The notes under the pieces are model-generated. The model had not been told where the DNA came from. It did no database searches and worked only from the letters and a program-made list of their open reading frames with translations. Below, in pieces: positions 13,533 to 26,900 of a stretch of 64,000 nt of DNA. This DNA comes from Nemopilema nomurai (lineage: Eukaryota; Cnidaria; Scyphozoa; Rhizostomeae; Rhizostomatidae), in contig ML133443.1 in NCBI GenBank assembly GCA_003864495.1, forward strand, positions 434,001 through 498,000, written 5' to 3'. Position 1 is the stretch's first letter, and every line of letters begins with the position of its first letter. The position numbers and the translations under genes were made by a program.

Positions 13533-13885
13533 CACGCTTTTTTTATAAGGAACCTACCACAAGGCCTAGTTCCAAAAGTTATTTTTTCGTAGACCTCAAG
13601 TCATCAGATTTTAGTACCAAAAGTTCCTTAAAAGTTCCTTAATTTCCACTGCACATCAATAAGCCTTAACACTTAATAGAGAGAGGGGCAAGATATACTA
13701 TGCGAAAACTACTCGATAAAGCACTTGGCACACGAATAGCAAACAAACTATGCGAGTATTAGCTGCAAATAAATGGAACGGGCTTTTTAGCTCTTGATGC
13801 TTCAGTTAAAAAGATTTTTCTAAACGAAAAGTTCCTTAGGGACATGTAGGCTCCTTATAAAGTGGTTCCTTTTAAAAAAAGCGTG
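13533..13885 (+). mobile_element. MITE-like inverted-repeat element, copy 1
   Basis: A 353-bp noncoding element with terminal inverted repeats of about 22 bp. It opens CACGCTTTTTTTATAAGG and closes with the reverse complement of CACGCTTTTTTTAAAAGG, differing at one position. Sub-terminal blocks related to GGAACCTAC / GTAGGCTCC continue the inverted symmetry, and GTTCCTTA motifs recur inside. TA dinucleotides lie at both borders, which would suit a Tc1/mariner-type TA target. An inverted relative lies at about 42355-42748. No transposase frame is present, so it is non-autonomous. The superfamily is not established. Confidence 0.8.
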
Positions 13886-13924
13886 TACAACAACGTGACA
13901 ACTGTAGCTATAGCAAATGCAATA
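13886..13924 (+). repeat. Right copy of 39-bp direct repeat flanking MITE copy 1
   Basis: Matches 13494-13532 at 38 of 39 positions and directly abuts the right terminal inverted repeat. Sequence identity ends at the repeat edges. Confidence 0.9.
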
Positions 13925-16900
13925 ACTGTAGAGATGTCTCTTGTGAGATTATTATACCGAGAAGAAACTTCCTACAGTTGCTTGAAATAGTCATTCAGAT
14001 TAGCCAAGGACAAAGCAAAATATTGCAATTCACAGTTTCTGGCGACAATTTTAGTAAACATAACGTTCAAGGCTCCTGTTGATTAAGAATTAAGGGAGAA
14101 TGTTAGAAATTCTGGCTTGAGCTTTTGAACAGATTTTTATATTTTTGACCAACACAAAATGCTTTGTTTATGTGTGAAATGTCCTTCTTGGGGCTACAGA
14201 ACATGGAAAAAGATCAAGCAGCTATTGTTATGGAGATCAGAAGCCAAGTAAAGATTACGAAAAGATATAACAGCCAAAAAGATGACTGGATGAAAATTGC
14301 AGTAGCCCCTCTAATGTCAAAAAAACATTAGACAGACTGTTTTGCTATCAAGTGCAATAGGTTCTTTTCCAGACCTATTTATCAACTTTTCCTTAATTGG
14401 ATACATCTCTAACACCAGTGTTTACAGAGTTCTAGCTAAAAGTAGGGATTGAGGTAGAACCATTCCCTCTATTATTGAACTGGGAATCTCTATTAATTAT
14501 ATAAGTACGTTAATTTAGAAACTTTTTTCAGGCAGCATGCTATCCTTAACGTTAATTACTTTCTGCTTACCTTGATCTTTAAACATTTGTATCTGAATGG
14601 ATGACCTATAGCTACATTATAGTGACGTACTGTGTTAATCATGACATTTTCATAACTTTTCAGAAAAGAGGAGAGAAGATCTACGACAATCCAAGCAGTT
14701 GTAATGTTTGTTCAGCCCTTCAAAACATCTTTTATTGTGCATCATTCTCTCTATACAAGCGGCAAGGTTTACTAAAGAAGAATCTATTAATGAAAATATT
14801 TCCTAACTAATTAATTAATAGCTTCGTGTTGCTAGCATTATGGGTTAATCACTCAAGGCCGTGCGTGGAACAAACCTTGATGCCAGCAACTCATTGGCCT
14901 TATCCGACCTAATGAAGGTTCTGTCCCATTGAAATTAGTAAAGGAAGCGCAAAACTACAGTCGGAAATTTTAAGCTGATGCTTTAAACGACATCACGATC
15001 AGAGTATTTGACATCATCCACAAAGCAGCTCTGTTGGTTTTCCAAGCACATAATACGTTATCCTTGCTAAGCCTAAGCATGACAGGTATTTAAGGGGCTA
15101 ATGCACATTCCTCTTTGTGCGAAGATGCATTGCTTAGAGCTGAACTCGATGGGCGCAATTCCGCCATTGCTGGTATACTCATTCAGGATCTGCCTTCACT
15201 GTCAATTATGGATTTCAGTACAAATAACCTTTTCATCAAGGAAGACAAGCATAAAAAGGTTAATTGGCCGTTTATTAGTGCGACAGGCAGCTCACACTCC
15301 CCTGGTTAATATTGATCACTACGCCTAGCACTTTAGAAGCCAGGGAAGGATCGAATCTTAAGAGACAGTTTTAAAATATATACACGGGATGCATGGGATA
15401 AAGTCTATGAATAGAATCGGCTAGAGACTTACTACTATACGAGCATTGTAGCTAATCAGAATTCAATGTGATGTGGGATCAGTCGTATCTGTGGTGTCTG
15501 GAAAATTTCTGGCTTTAGCTTATAAACTCTTTGGTCTTAACCTGGCTATGAAATACGTCACCTTCTAGTTCCGAATGATACGTTCAAAACAAAGATATTG
15601 CCCTATCGCATTTATTGCATTCTACTTTGTGCACAACGCTTAAGAACAAATGTGTTTCATACTTAGGTTGGTGAACATTTCAACTGCATTACAATAGTGC
15701 TGGTGGAAAAATGGCGCTCGAGTGGCACATAGGCTCTTTACTGATGATGACACATCTGATGCAAAAAGTGGTAGAGCAGAAGGTATCACCTGCTATGCCC
15801 AAAAGCCAAGTGAATGCTATTATCGGCTAAAAGAAGCAGGCATTAGCATCAAAGACACTAAACAAATTAAAGTGTATATATGACATCAATTGAAGTAGTT
15901 TATTTACTTTTTGCCTACATCAAGTAAAGAAAGAAAGTAAAGCTTATTCTTAGAAATTTTGAATTCTTAGAATAAATAATGATTCTTGAATTTCACTCGA
16001 AAAATGAATATGATAGTCTCAATGCTTTTCATTAATGTAAAGTTACCTCTTCCAATCTATCATGATTGAACAAAATTGAATTAAAAAATAACTTGAAGTT
16101 AAGTAACATTATGTCCTCAGATTTGAGTATCACTGAGACAAGCTTTATGCATATATAATCAGATATTGTTAAGTATCAATAGCTTTGATGTTTATAAAAT
16201 GCAAGTATAATTTTCTTAAGCTTTCTCGAAACGAAGTATACACACAAACTTTCTTTATGAGCTTTATTAAAGGAATTCTAGATTAATAAGGACAGTTGTG
16301 GGAGTGTTTGCATTGCTTTCCTTTGTCATTTTAACTTGTTTACGCTTTATAGTTAAGAAAGGTATTTTCTTGATGCGTTCATGACAAATAATACTTCAAG
16401 AGACGTAAAGTGTTGTTTTGGAAGCACTGGAAAAGCAAGTTGATTTCTCTCATACTCTAATGCATCTATGTTTTTCACCACGTTGAATACAACAACCGCT
16501 TCTAAAGCAATGCTAACAATTAAGAAGGTAACAAGAGCAAAACATTACGCACAAAATGAAGCAATAAGAACATATCGCACTTAAGAATGATATTTGACAT
16601 TTTTATGTCGGCTGACAACTTTAATGTCGGCTGAAAGCTGAGGTGCCTTAAAATTTGATGCAAGATTTCTTCGACGCATTTTTGTTATTCAACCAGGGCT
16701 AAAATCGCAACTACATGCAACAAAGCTTCCTAACTGAGCAGGAATCTCTGATAAAGAATCATGAATCATCGCGAGAAGTACATTTTGCTTGTTAACGTAA
16801 ACTAGAAGCATTGAACTTTGATGTAGGTATTGATAAAGTTGCTACTGCCATCGGAATAGAAATAGCATTGAATTTCAGTAATATAGACTGATATGAAAAT

Positions 16901-19900
16901 TTCAGATGAAGAAGGTCGATAAAACATACCGACATCGAATATTATCCATAGTGAATCGTTTGATGCTAGAGACACTTATTTAAGCATGTAAACACCAATT
17001 GGTAATATTCTAAATTTAAAAAAAATAGACATTTGATCTAACAATTGTTTCGTCATGGTTAGGCTTTGAATATATGACAAACTGGCCGCCATGCAGAAAT
17101 TTAGTCATTCAATTCTTTGTGCATTTTGAAAAAATAGCTCAATGCGTTTTTGTAAAAACGTTCCTTGGACTGGCTGAATTGAATCTCTCTAAACATTGCT
17201 TGGGATACAATAATGGAGCTATTGTCTCGCTTTCTTATTTCGCAACGCTTATACTACGCAAACACATAAAAGATAATTTTTGGATCCTCTAAAAAGCGGC
17301 AAGGATTGCTCACCTAGATCTGTAGCCAATAATTATCAGTATTGTGGCATAGTAGTCTTCAGAAGTGTAGCCACTTTCCATGCAGATAAATTCTCGGGCA
17401 CATAAAATGGTGTGCAAGATTCTTGGAGACAGAAGATCTTATGGACTGGTAGCATGATCACAAACTATACTCAGTCAAATTTCTAATTTTTGACCTTTAT
17501 GCAGAGCCGCTATGCCTGCGAAAGCTCTAGGAAAACCGACAGCAGTTTTTCAGTCACTTTGGCTGTATTTTGTCCGCGTTCGAAAAATTTTGACTTCTTT
17601 GTTCGTAGCGATTCAAATCTAACAACATCCTACATTTCAGGAGAAACTAAAGTTCGCCACATGTCCTTGCTAACCTTCAAGATGTGATTTTTCGGCAAAA
17701 GATGGCACGGATTAAATGCTGCACCACCGATAAGCATTTAAATGGCCGGCACGATGACCTAAAACTCTATCTTTGGAAATGGGTGCTGTTTTACAGTCTT
17801 GGAGTTGCGCGTACATTAAGGTATATTTCGGCACGAAGTAATTTGAATTTCCAAAACAAGGGTATAACACTCTGATTGCAATACTAAACTAGGCACTTTT
17901 CGGACGATATTCAAAACTGCACTGTATCACAAAGAATTCCGAACTGTAAGTTCTCTTTGGTATCGCGGTAGATCTGAATATGACTTTATTTGATAATTTG
18001 GGGGGTTACTGAACTCTTTGATCGTAGTATGACTACGGGTCATACTTTCATTTTGCTTAGCAAGAAGGTTCACTCTTTATATGTATAATTTGCTCGATAC
18101 CTTGATGATAGAGAAACGCTTTGAGCTACTGAGTGGTATACTATCACCAAAAAGAATCTATAAATATAAAACTTAAATAATTGAAAAACTGAAGGTAAAA
18201 GGTAAAAAAATCCGATATTGATAAAAAGGGAAGAAAGGTAGGTAGGCAGTCTGTGTCAGCAACATATGAAGACAGAGATGTTATATTGAAAGTTTAAGAC
18301 AGGCTACAGTTTCCTTGATGAAAAAGACACTGTCAAGTTTCACGTTGTAAAGATCATTTATTTCTTTCATCTTATGAATGCAAGTTTACATTAGAGAGAG
18401 ACCTTCTCTTGCCATGTTTTGGGGATTGATCGACGCAGATTTTAAGCTGGTACTTTGCCGCTGCTCTTATGGTGTTTAATCTTCTTAACTTGTTTATATC
18501 TGATCTAGAAAATAGTTTACAAGCCATTAAAATTCATACGCCAGTAGGCAATCGATCTTCAAAAGTGTTTACCTTGCTTCTTTGGAATCTAGAGTACTGT
18601 CTTTTTCAATTAAAAATAAAAGTTATAATACTGTCAAGGGACGGTAAATTTTTCCCTTGGGCAGAAATTTAGAGACTGCAGTTGACAGAACACAAAAAGG
18701 TATATGTTCCAAACTTGATAATTTACTATAATTTTCAGTATAGTTTCTAAAGACTGATCTAATGGAACGAGAAAAAGTATAATCTAATCGCAAAAATGTT
18801 TTTGGTAAAAAGTGTCTTGAGCTTTATCAATATTTGATTCCAGATAAAGAAAATATTATTTGATTCCCCACTGATATAGAAAGAATTGGTTCACTAGCTA
18901 TGCTTCGGGCATTCAATGTGAGTTCCCTTGCATCCGTGAAGATTTTTTTATCTGCGAACCGTTTCTGATATTGTTTATGTATTAGAGAGTTCTCGTTTCT
19001 AACAACCTGACAGAATTCTGCGCTTCAAAGTTATAGTGCAACGACGAAATACGTTTTAAGGGCTTCCACCTACTTTGTTTCTCGAACATTTCTGATAAAC
19101 TGTAGAGCGAAATGACCGTTGGAGTATTTAAAGTCTTGAAGCTTAAAGCTACTTTATAGGATGATAAAGGAAAGCGATTTTAACAAGAACTGGAAAAGAA
19201 TGATGATTACCTCCAACTACTTTTCAACAATGCATACCATTGCAGCGTTGGTAGCAGATTGCTCGAAGCAATTCACATAAAGAACTGCGCACATAGAAAA
19301 AGGCAATGCTAATTGTATGTTTGTCTATGAAGTTGTAAAGATCCTGTAGACTATTAAGATTGTAGAGCATTTGAGCTGAATTTGCAATAGCTCAACACAA
19401 AATAGCAAGAAAGCAGGATTAAGAATGAAGAAAGAAGTGCAGATAAATATAGTGCATGGGATAAAGGAAGAACACAGGAAAAAGCTAAAGGCTTGCTATG
19501 AATTAAGAAAATTAAGGAAACCGTTCTGCAAAAAATACAAATTATGCTTTTATGGAAGAGATGATAAATCCACAAAATTATATGTCTTGTTTATCTTTGC
19601 ACTCTGCTTCTATAATTTTGATTCATGATGAATAACCATCATGACAATTGCCTGCAAAAAGGTTAATGCTACAACGCAACCCCTATTTGTTTATGATTAG
19701 TGCATTCGAAATGCAGCAAATGTGAACTGTAAGGATGAGAAAGATCCTTCATTTGTTCTGAGGACTGCCGCTACATCCAAGCAATAGCTCTCACTTCAAA
19801 AGTAGAATCTCCTTGCCCTTATCCGTCTCAAATTGATATGCCTTTCGTCTTTTAAATGTCCATGAAACCAAGTGGATGTACAGTCCAAATATCATTTGCT

Positions 19901-20100
19901 TAGTAACTTTATGGCTTGAGTCCTTGTACGCATGTTTTTGCATTGGGTACATCTTGAAGTAACCTGTTAACCATTTGATTTCTACTAACAGCCAGTTCAA
20001 TATCAAAGCAAAGGCTGAACTCTAGGTACGATTCAAAGCCTCTTCTTATCTTTGGTAGTGGTATTGACGATATTTTGCGCTAACAGCCTGTCATTCTGTC
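13925..20100. other. Long gene-free stretch downstream of the homeobox gene
   Basis: About 6 kb of AT-rich DNA with only short chance frames. A 60-codon frame near 15115-15309 ends near a splice-like gttaat but starts with TTG and resembles nothing I know. Small local repeats occur, for example two copies of ATGTCGGCTGA near 16605-16635. The 3' UTR of the homeobox gene should occupy part of the right end. Confidence 0.4.
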
Positions 20101-21998
20101 TCACTCGCTTTTACTTTGGGACTTCAGCTCCTTTTTCCACTTGGTCCTACGGTTTTGAAACCATGTTTTCACTTGTACATGGGTGATGTTCAAATTCATT
20201 GCAAGCTCCTGTCTCTCTATCCTTGATAAATATTTAGCCGTGGAGAATTTTCTTTCTAGTTGATAGAGTTGCTTACCAGTAAATGTTGTTCTCGATTTCT
20301 TTTGACCTTTTGATAAACTCCTGCTCCACACTGAGTCATCTGGGTCTTGCGTACACTTATGCCTTTCAATAACTGCATCTTTTTTATCTAGAATGCGCAA
20401 TGTCCATTATTAACATCTTCGATGATACTATCAATACTATGTTCGTTTTGATAGTATATACTATATGCGACATTATGACAAAGCACACTTATGAAAACTG
20501 CAACAAAATTATATCTATACCACCCTTCATGTTCTCAAATACTTAAGGAACATTACGGAGCCAGTAACACAAGAGTACAACAAGAAGCATTTCTTTTCGT
20601 TATGAATACTCCATGGAAGTCTGACACTTGCAATATAAAGGCTGCTTTGAAATGCATTACGCTCTCTCCATTTGTTTATTGTCTTTAATACAAGGTGCAG
20701 CTATGTAGAATGAGTTCTATTTAGAATGAGTTCTACATTGTAAACCTAGGGTGCTTGGCTGCCAAAGAGGTACCTACAGGCTACCTTTCCTGCAAAGCTT
20801 TGCTTGCTGTCAGATGCATTAATCTTTTCACAATAATCTGGCAATCGTTGTAGGACTGTTTACATCTAAGCACTCGGCATTTTGCAAAACGACTAAAAGA
20901 TGGCAATCTATTCACTTTGTCCAGCCTTTGTCTAACATGGACTAAGCTGGACTAAGCTGGACTGAATTGCCTTAGCATCTTTATAAACAGTTAGTTGGAA
21001 AACAAATGTCTTCTCGCGCCTTGGACATGGATTGCTTTTAAAGCTGAAAATACATTCTATGATATATCAAGTTATTAGCTAGCAGAATACTATGAGCGGA
21101 GGAGTTACTTTGACTGAGATACTTTGCATCGACTTAGAATGGCAGGCCGACACCAAATGTTTGTTTTTCAGGAGATTTTGACGCTCATAATTTCAGTAGT
21201 TACTTTCTGCACTTGTTCTAAGAAGAAATCTGTTTGATCCAACATTTAATGTGTCCTAAACGTGTGATTTTCATGCATTCTTCGAAACGTCGTGTTGATA
21301 ACATTGTAAGGAACCAAGGCCGGCAAACGCATTGAAATTTAGCTATCGTGAGCATAGTTTATGAGTTATAATGGAGCGGAGTCGTCTGCTGATCAATACA
21401 GACAGTATTTAGTTTATCAACTTGAAAGATGTATACGTTGGGCAGCATCTTGCTTTATTTTCTTGTTAATTGTGCAGATAACGAAACGGCATATTGCAAA
21501 CTGGTCTTTTACAGACTGTTTATCGAATATGCTGTAATGTTTGATACAAATAGAAGAATGAATTGCTATGTAATACACAGTGATATTACAAGGCAATAAG
21601 CACTGAAAAGCAAAATAGATGAGAACCATATTCAGGCTAGCAAATAACTGATCAAAGAAAGCATTCATACCGTCTGGGACACTTTGCTTTTTAGCCTCTC
21701 TCTTACGGGAGTTGTCGACATCTGCAAGGCCAAGGATATGCTTAATACCAAAGGGAGTAGGGTGAGGTTTGGCACTGGGCTGCTGCCTTTGAAAGAACTC
21801 ACTTCTGTCATGACAACTTGCCTCTAAGTGGCCTGAGAAGTTGAGGCTGCAGCGTCGCGTGCAGACAAAGATGGCCCTGCATTCCGTGCACTTGTCTGTG
21901 ACGACGCAGTTCATGCTGGCTGTCCTGTTCCTTGCCTTCTTTCTCCGACGCTCCTTCACCTGGTCCTCAGCTGCACTACTCCCTTGTTGTGCAATCAT
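20101..21998 (-). CDS. NK-like (ANTP-class) homeodomain transcription factor with eh1 motif
   Basis: Two exons, 21998-21671 and 20387-20101, joined in phase 1 (GAC G|gtatga ... ctag|AT AAA), give 204 residues. The homeodomain spans residues 138-197 and is intact: L16, F20, W48, F49, Q50, N51 and R53 are all present, with recognition helix [15 protein letters not shown]. Thr at homeodomain position 47 is typical of TLX and BARH relatives, while the FTGKQ arm recalls NK7-type proteins, so I assign only to the NKL group. Residues 83-91 (FGIKHILGL) form an engrailed-homology-1 motif, known to recruit Groucho/TLE corepressors. Residues 31-62 are cysteine-rich (C31, C37, C40, C46, C50, C62). An in-frame stop (TAA) lies shortly upstream of ATG 21998. 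The intron is 1,283 bp. Sequence-specific DNA binding and repression are inferred from family. Confidence 0.88.
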
Positions 21999-22290
21999 TA
22001 TCGATGGCAATGACTGAAATTACCATCACGTTTGAGAGCCAATTGCTCTTTTTGAAATCCATTTGCCTGCAGCTTAGGTAGATAAGATTACTGGCTTAGG
22101 TTTGAGAGGCTGAACTTGTGATTGATATCAAGAAATCGTTTAACTCATTGAGAAGCTAACCAAGTTACCCACTGCTAAGATATAATGATTGCATGGTAAT
22201 TATAAGATAATGGGAATAGCACTTGGATAACGCAGTATTAGAAGGTCTTATGTGGTCAGCTTTTCTCAAAATGATGTTTCAAATGAATGG

Positions 22291-22320
22291 CCAATCACCG
22301 CCAAGTTATTTATAAAAAGG
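22291..22320 (+). promoter_or_regulatory. CCAAT plus TATA promoter-like array, plus strand
   Basis: CCAAT at 22291-22295 is followed 15 bases later by TATAAAAAGG at 22311-22320. This predicts transcription starting near 22340-22350 on the plus strand, away from the homeobox gene. The first ATG downstream is at 22366 and opens a 64-codon frame with no recognisable similarity. It may drive a noncoding RNA, an unrecognised multi-exon gene, or nothing. Confidence 0.4.
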
Positions 22321-22569
22321 AGATGTTGACCAAAGTGCTGTGGAAATCTGCAGAAAATTTACAAGATGAGGAAAACACGTTTCGAATCAATTGTGTTGCA
22401 GTGGAAGCTCTGCCACAAGTTGTCAGGTGTGTTTGATGTGATTAATTCCTATTTAAAATGTCAACTTTGTATTGGATTGGAAACGAATCAATATAAACAA
22501 TGGGCTGGTTTAACTGCAAGATTTACGAATCGTTCTAAGTCTTTTAGCTTTCAAATTTAATGTGGTTAA

Positions 22570-23690
22570 AATATGTCTCCTCTTTCTCAATGAGATAAGG
22601 TTTTCAAAGCAAATGATTATTCATTCAGGGAATAATCTTAGAATATCACTATTCCAAAAGCAATTCGTTATCTAACAGACTAACTATTTTCACAAGAGTT
22701 AAAAAGACAGCGATGATATTTCCAGCTATATAGGGACCCAGTCGCCGACAAATTAAGTTTAATGCGCAATATTTAGAGCTACTTAAAGAACAGAGAGCCA
22801 GAAAGCAGAGTCTTTAACCTTGTTCGGCCGAGTAACACCGTGTCACTTGTGCAATCATCTTGCTAATTAAAGGACTGATCACTTTCTGATTATTGAAATT
22901 TGAAGGCGGGCTTGAAAGTAACTGAATTCTTGGGATTCCAATTCTGACTACACAAAGAAAAACAATAAACAGGGTTATTCTGTTTAGTACCACCCTTCGT
23001 TCTATTTGTTTCTCTGAGGCTTTACGTTCACATAACTCAAGGTCAAAGTGTCTTGCATTTTAGATAGTCTTGTACTCCCATAATTCTTTAAATTTCCTTT
23101 GGATACAGGATGAGGCCTTTGCTGAATTTAGGTCTGTATGATCAGAAAAAACTTCTGTTAAACAACTTCATTGATTAAATGATAGAATACTTCACATTGG
23201 CTTATCATATATATTATAAGTTGTTTCTCATAATTCTGCTTTTGCCAAATCATTGAAGTTGAACTACATAACAATAAATATTTTGCTGCATTGAGGATTA
23301 CGCCATATATTATTGGCAATGTAACAACATGCATTGATTTATTGATGGCTTTTAGCTTGAAATGCAAACTAAATCAGCAACAATACTTAAAATAAATATA
23401 AAAAACACAACCGATTTAGCCAAATTAAAATTAGCAACAAGTTATCCAGTAAAAAACATAGGCATTGTTCACGTCCAAATAATCAAGGTCAAAGTTCAAA
23501 AGTCAATCATTCCATTGCCGATTGGTGCAAGGTTGAAGTAAAAAATAGTGACGTAGTCTCAAAATTTCATGTAACTGTCGAAACATACTTTGAGTAAATA
23601 GAATTGCTAACTATTATTGGACTACGTGAGAAGGTGGATGGCCCGGGTCAAAGGTAAACACGCGTGGTCTAATAAAGAACTCCGAGTTAT
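22570..23690. other. Gene-free stretch between homeobox upstream region and peroxidase 3' end
   Basis: About 1.1 kb of AT-rich DNA. I see no exon, RNA gene or large repeat. Confidence 0.4.
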
Positions 23691-23693
23691 TCA

Positions 23694-23699
23694 TTTATT
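23694..23699 (-). other. Poly(A) signal AATAAA for the peroxidase gene
   Basis: The plus strand reads TTTATT, which is AATAAA on the minus strand, about 285 bases beyond the peroxidase stop codon. Confidence 0.45.
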
Positions 23700-23981
23700 T
23701 TCAAGCTGGGAGACTGCTCCTGATATTGCAATAGATACACTAAGATGGGGCGCTCCTGCTTTTTAGAACAAATTTGATGATTGACGATGATTGCCTCAAA
23801 ACGCAAATATTAGAGTAAAAGGGTCATTCCATTAATTAGAATAAACAACGAAAAACGTTGCCAGTTAATAAAAAAATTGATGAATAGCTTGGTTCAATTG
23901 TGTTCCTCAAGATTACATTCTAATCAAACCAAACTCAAAAGATTTGTCTTCATTGAAAATGGCACTTTCGTTAGAATACCC

Positions 23982-26900
23982 TCACTGATAGTACGAAGGT
24001 TTGTGGCATTTCTTAAAGTGCTTCTTTATGCATTGGTGTTTCACAACTGTTCTGCAAACATCGCTTGCAAAGAAGACGTTTCTTGGTGGGTGCTTGTAGG
24101 CTGTGTTTAACTGTATGATCCTACTCAGGGTGTGCTTCTCCACATAGCGTATTTCCTGAGAACGGGAAGAAATACTTGCCGGTTAGCAAAGTAAAGATAC
24201 CAAAAAATGTTTGAAATAAAACAAATGGAGATCGAAAAGTTCCTTAAAGACCAGAAATATACAGCTAATTCAATAAGCAGTTTTATCTTTACATCATAAG
24301 TTGCTGGCTCTAACTGAAAGTTGATGAGATGAACATTTGGTCTAGCACGGCAGTGCAATGTTTACAAAAGAATATGATCAAGTGTATGAAGACGTCAATC
24401 TTGAAAGTCACGTGTATGAAGACGTCAATCATGAAAGTCACGTGTTTGAAGGCTCTATTCATTCAACCCAATACTGGTTACAAGCATAACTTACAAAGAG
24501 ACGGACTAAACAAATCGCAAACTAACCTTATCGGTAAATATTCGTTTGTACCAGAATCTGTCACCATCTCGCATTCTGGTCATCTGATCGATAAAGATCT
24601 TCTCGAAAGTTGGGCCTAGTTCAGAACCTTTGACGTGATCTTCTGCAATACCCCCGACCCACAAATCAACGTTGTTGACATCTTTGTAAAGAGACTTCAA
24701 TGTGCTTGAGACTTTCCTGTTTCTTGTGATTTGCTTGAAAGACGTTACCCCTGTGTTAGAGAACGTTCGTTGTTAGCTTTCAGTAAGATGGTCCAAGAAA
24801 GCTTTGAACGATAAAGAAGTATGTAAATGACACATGAAAAACTGCAGGAAGAGGCAAATTGCATCTTGAAATTCGTAAAAAATTTCTCTCTCTAATACAG
24901 AACTGTTCAAATTTTAGTGAAGTGAAGATTAAAGTGGCAACGTTTCTTACTTGGCAATCCTAAAGCTTTTCTGACCGTATTATAGTCAGGTATTCCAACG
25001 TCCCGTCCTCTTTGGATGTTGATTGCGCCCAAATCCAGCCCAAGCCCGTTCTTTGGAAACAAAAAGTTTCGCATCTCGTCGACTATCTTGACGTCGATCT
25101 GTTGTGATGGCCTTTTTACTGCTCCTCTCAGAACCGGAGCTATGCCCCCCTCTGCAGTCACGCGTTCGGGCTTAAAGAACCCTTCGCGCAATGGAAAGTG
25201 GCCAAATGGAGAGACCTTGCCGTTCTTGTCGAAGCGGAAAACTGTGCCACTGATCTGCGTATGTCCAAACCTGCAATGTGTTTGCATATTATGCTGAAAT
25301 GTTGAGTGTACTATGCTTGAACCTTCATAAATAAAAGAAATTCCACTTGAAATGAAACAGTTGCAAACGAGTATAAGGAGCTCAGCATAAAGAGTTGTGT
25401 ACTGTATACAACTACACTTAAAAATTTTATTAAATGAAATAATAATGTATCATAAAGGAAACAAAACAAAGTAGTGTCATGATATTAGAGAATGCAAGTG
25501 AAGTACTGATTGACAACGCGACAGAAATTTCGAAATTGGTTGGCACAATTCATGCACGGCCTCAGTTCAATTTTTTCGATAGGTGGATATTTCAACGCTC
25601 TACAGAGTTCAACAAATTTTTCTTGATATATTAAACAGCCATTTTAGTAAAATCTTAGACTTTGCGAAGGAATTATTAAGGGGATCATTCAAGGAAAAAC
25701 CCAACACTGGACCTTGAGGTACATCCCTTTGTCGATGCTATGCTAGTTTTCATTTTTAATATGCAGCTCTTCATTTCTGCAAGTCTAAGGGTTCAAGCTT
25801 ATTTCCTCAATATCGAAGCTAAAGCTACCCCATCTTACTACCAATTGATCGTATAAAGGTAACAACTAATGCTATGCAGGACCATTGGCAAGATGCTTTC
25901 TACAACTTGTGGGTGACAATTCAGACCATTAAATCAATGCAAGAGAATCCTTGATATCTTGCATGAAACGCTTCGAGTGCGTAAAAAGATGCATGTTCTT
26001 TTACTGGACTTTATCAAGTGCAGGTGAAGAAAATGCACTTCTTTTGTGCATTTGATGCAGCGAAAACTGGGATATAAAGACTGCAGAGTTACTGTACAAA
26101 CTTCAAAGCAAGTTGTGTACTAAAAATTCAGACGATAATTTTGTGATTTCTTATTGAATTACGATAAAAACGAAGATACATTATTCCAGGATACTTTCGC
26201 TTTATACTAGACTTCCACAGTTGTTGACAAATGCGGTTGCCTCTCATATGAACGCGTTCGATTCTCAAAACGCGGGTGCTTCTCAGATATACGCGGGTGA
26301 TTCTCAGACACACACAAGGTTTCTCTCGCAAGTAATCTGCGGGCAAACGCAGGTTATTATACTAACTGTACTGCAACAAACCTGAAGGCAGCATGGGAGA
26401 ACTCTGTAGAAACGCCACTATTCACTTTCGGGTTGTAGCCCTTGTATGTAGGGAGCTCTCTGCCAATAACAGATGGCACGTACTCCCTTGTGGTAATTGC
26501 TTGCATTTCAGCAATCACAATCTTTCTTGCGTACTGGAAAATCTTTTCATCACTTGCCTTTAGAAATAGAAGTAACTGAGTGTTATTATGACCATGTATA
26601 ATGAGTTTTTTCAAAGTAACTTGAGTAGGTAGAAAGTTTTGCAAAAATTAACAGTCATTTTATTGTACAGTGCTCATACTTAAAACTGTTGCAACCTTAA
26701 ATGAACATTAAGCTTTTAAAGTACTCTAAGTTTGTAATTTTGCTAGTCGTAGCTTAAAGGATACATCAACAAATTCAAGCTAAGGATCAAGTAGCCGAAT
26801 TGAAAATCTTCTCGTGATGCGCACTTTTTTAATATGCTTGTAGAATATCCTTAAGCTTCTTCGATGGCGATTAGTAAACCAGGAAGTCCTGCGAGGGTGA

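Noticed and set aside
15115..15309. 64-codon plus frame with coding-like composition
   Set aside because: Starts with TTG, has no convincing in-frame acceptor and no recognised similarity.
21999..22010. Extending the homeobox protein upstream to 22010
   Set aside because: The codon there is TTG and an in-frame TAA lies just upstream; ATG at 21998 is the first proper start unless an upstream exon exists.
22366..22560. 64-codon frame downstream of the CCAAT/TATA array as a protein gene
   Set aside because: No similarity or codon evidence; kept only as a possible promoter region.
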